In this document: positions 61,674-64,000 of the stretch, piece after piece | Position numbering within the stretch: position 1 is the first letter of the stretch | How the letters are laid out: each line of letters starts with the position of its first letter | From: Diphasiastrum complanatum | Lineage: Eukaryota; Streptophyta; Lycopodiopsida; Lycopodiales; Lycopodiaceae | DNA: 64,000 bases | Direction of reading: 5' to 3' | Assembly (NCBI GenBank): GCA_029204225.1 | Contig: CM055099.1 | Coordinates: 44,542,145-44,606,144 of the forward strand | The notes under the pieces: generated by a model | Database searches by the model: none | Seen by the model: the letters and a program-made list of their open reading frames with translations, nothing else | What the model was told of the DNA's origin: nothing | Translations under genes and position numbers: made by a program

Positions 61674-62948
61674 ACGAGGACCAGGATGCCCAGCCCAAGT
61701 AGCATAAGCAAGTTGTGCATGGCAAGCGGCGGAAGCAAGATCATCAGGAAGTGGGTCAGCCGGCTCATCAACAGAATGTGGATCGGGAGTATCAAGAATT
61801 TGAATATAAACATCAAAATGATCAGGAGTAATAGCCTCATGGTAAAAAATAGCGGTAGGAGGACTAGGAGACTGTCGGCAGTCACGGGCTAGATGATCTG
61901 GACTGTTACAACAATAACAGAGGCGCTTCTGCTGAATCTCAACGAACTCTACGGCTGAATAACGTCAAACAAAGGCAGGACGGGGTGTAGGAGGGCGAGA
62001 GAAACAGTAGTAGAAGAAGCCAAAGTAGAAGAAGCAGTGGAATGAGAGGGAGAAAAACGAGAAGAAGTGGATAACTCAGGATACTTATACTGCAAGGTAG
62101 TAGCCAAGGAGATAGCATATGAGAGAGTAGGAGGCCGAAAAGATGAGACATCATAACGTAAAGAGCCTCTAAGACCGGCAATAAAACGTGAAAAAAGCTC
62201 TGTAGGATGAAGATTAGTAAAAATGTAGAAAAGCTCAGTAAACTTCAAATCACTAATATGGCGAAGGTTACAAAACAGATCACGTTGGCGAACCAACCAT
62301 TGTGGGTCAATCATAGCCATACGAAGATCATGACGAAAAGTAGGCCATATATGTAACCCCTCACGAGTAGGCTCAGAGCGATAGACACGCCACCAAGTCT
62401 AAGCTAGACCATCTAAATGTAATACAACCGACTGCACTTTCTGGGTGTCAGTCTTGGGATACATAAGAAAATAGGTCTCTAATTTAGAGAACCGATTTTC
62501 CAAGATATTCCCGTCAGGCGAACCAGAATAAGTAGTAAGCTGGATGCGATTACGAAAATCACGAGCAAAATGGAGCTCATGATTACTTGAAAAAGTAGGA
62601 GAAGAAAATCCTGGTGGTGCGGAGGGAAATCCAGGTGGTGGTACTGAAGACCCGAAAGGAGACTCATAAGGACTAGCACTATATGAAGGGAGACCAAACG
62701 TACTACCAAAAGCACCTCCTGAAGATGAAGATGGAGCAGGAGCAGGTGTACTTAATATAAAAAATAAACGTGCTTTACCAAGACGATGAAGAATGTCTGG
62801 GGGGTGGTATCCCCTCGTGGTAGGATAGTCTCAAGGCTAGAAAGAACACGATCAATACGACTTTCAAGATGATCCATGCGGGCATCAATATGCGTAAAAC
62901 GATCATCTAAAGAGCTCTGCGGTGGGTCTTCTAATGAAGAAGTTGCCA
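61674..62948 (-). pseudogene. gypsy gag with zinc knuckle
   Basis: ATG at 62948 (MATSSLED, then HIDARMDHLESRIDRVLSSL, a coiled coil). After frame changes: a VVLHLDGLA.TWW block, then IDPQWLVRQRDLFCNLRHI, TELFSRFIAGLRGSLRYDV and LATTLQYKYPE, typical Ty3 gag. The zinc knuckle CYCCNSPDHLARDC (CX2CX4HX4C) is near 61885-61925. It runs to WAGHPGPR at the B2 insertion point. Frameshifts at about 62790, 62480 and 61950. Confidence 0.82.
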
Positions 62949-63299
62949 TAGGGACTAAGGAAGAGACAAAAACCTGAGGGAGAGGACGTTTGTCGTCACC
63001 CCAACTCAGTCTAACTTCCAAAATCACCGAAAATGGCACAGAAACAGCCAATCAAGATGGATAATAATCAGAAAATAAGGGGCTGAGAAAGTAGAATAAT
63101 GGATAGCAAATATGCAAGGCCAATAAGGAGAAAAGTTCTAACAAAATGGAAAAAGGGAGGAGGGTGTGAGGCAGCAAAATGACAAATATGAGAGGGAAAT
63201 AGGGGGCTGGAAAAGAGTAGTATGTGAACAAAAAGACAGCAAATAGGTGCAAAAAAGGAAGTGCAAATGAGCGCAAGCAATACCTGGGTGGGTGCTAAT

Positions 63300-64000
63300 C
63301 CGTCGTCCAATCAGTAGTGCCAACAAAGAGAGGTACAAGTTGAAGATATGACAAAATAGATGCGCCAACCAGCCACCAATCTGAATCCTCAACTCGTGCC
63401 AAATAAGCTGAAAAAAGTGCTGAAAGAGGGTGCTAGACCGCCAACAAATAATCAGCAGAATGAGCAGCAAGTCAAAGGAGAAATCCATCGAGAATGGTGA
63501 GATAATAGGAAGCTAGGCAGCAACTACCAAGATCCACAATATGTTGGAAAAGGTGCTGAAGTAAGGCACCGATAAGCCTCCAATCAATAGCCAAAACGGA
63601 CAGCAAGTCGGTGAAGAGAACTGCTGATCATGAGACGGGAGTAGGGCAGCAACAATTGAATCTGAAAAATTATGAATAAATTAGCTGAAAATAATGGTGA
63701 TGTAGGGCGCTGGACAGCCTCCAATCAAAATTAAAAATGGTCAACAAATCGGTGACGAAAAGTGTCAAAAGTGATGAGGTAGTAGGACGCTGGACAACAG
63801 CTACCAAATCTGCAAAAACAATGAAAATCTGCCGAAAAAATCGACGAAAGCAGGGCGCTGGACAGCCACCACCAAATCTGCAAAAAACGATGGAGAAAAT
63901 TAGTGAAAATGATGGGTAGTAGGGCGCTGGACAGCCAGCAAACAAGCTGGACTTAGGCGCTGGAAATTATCTACCAATTTTTTTTTCTGGCCACCAAAAT
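63300..64000. repeat. degenerate tandem repeats in the gypsy leader
   Basis: The motif AGGGCGCTGGACAGCC(A/T)CC followed by CAA(T/A)C...(A)AAA recurs at 63708, 63786 (changed), 63853 and 63921, with weaker copies at about 63345, 63430, 63510, 63558 and 63955. Spacing varies from about 35 to 150 bp, most often 68-85. It lies upstream of gag on the element's own strand. No coding function. Confidence 0.75.

Larger units (their letters stand above)
61674..64000 (-). mobile_element. chromovirus, 5' part: gag and leader
   Basis: Gag on the minus strand with a long repetitive leader to its right. Broken by B2 between the zinc knuckle and protease; the protease side is at 36392. The 5' LTR should lie to the right of the window. 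Confidence 0.82.

Overview
The window looks like nuclear DNA from a land plant with a large, repeat-rich genome. The evidence is a plant-type PPP phosphatase gene with GT-AG introns, Ty1/copia elements primed by initiator-tRNA-like sites, Ty3/gypsy chromoviruses, an Athila-like gypsy element with a tRNA-Asp-type primer site, a LINE, and six long (GA)n arrays. A fern or similar lineage is possible, but the species cannot be fixed from the sequence. Only one host gene is recognised: a PP7-like serine/threonine phosphatase on the minus strand (4086-7093) whose last coding exon was not found.

Layout. 1-2317: 3' end of a decayed chromovirus. 2923-3790: copia deletion derivative (LTR, RNase H, LTR). 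4086-7093: PP7-like gene, with a 62-bp minisatellite (7578-7998) and an 81-bp duplication upstream. 8.2-17.3 kb: intergenic DNA with decayed copia pieces. 17.3-23.3 kb: copia RT, inverted Athila-like LTR, copia IN, copia 5' end, then an Athila-like element (about 19.9-22.9 kb) carrying a 309-bp 25S rRNA fragment. 23.6-26.1 kb: a convergent pair of broken, spliced, transposon-like genes that I do not recognise. 26091-31383: a complete young LTR element, here called N1, with apparently identical 647-bp LTRs, TSD AGATA and one 1032-codon ORF that has gag but no recognisable pol. 31.7-61.7 kb: a nest of elements rearranged by a 25.5-kb inversion. 61.7-64 kb: gypsy gag and leader.

Key result. Two copia elements, here B1 and B2, are each split between two distant places. 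B1 has its 5' half at 32609-34619 (+) and its 3' half at 56261-60117 (-). B2 has its 5' half at 34617-36391 (-) and its 3' half at 60118-61673 (+). Turning the interval from about 34620 to 60117 around restores both at once. B1 regains TSD TTTGG and two 738-bp LTRs. B2 regains TSD ACGAG. Both gag frames close in phase. The host elements also become continuous: a copia element 'A' whose leader was hit by B1, and a chromovirus whose gag-pol frame was hit by B2. This is an inversion with breakpoints inside two direct-orientation retrotransposons, with a 3-bp microhomology at one junction.

How the parts relate. A-type and B1-type copia elements carry (or carried) PR-IN-RT-RH and are the plausible helpers for gag-only relatives: N1 resembles A in gag, and B2 resembles B1. 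All A, B and N1 elements here are disabled except that N1 looks intact for its own structure. Element names A, B1, B2 and N1 are labels used only in this report.
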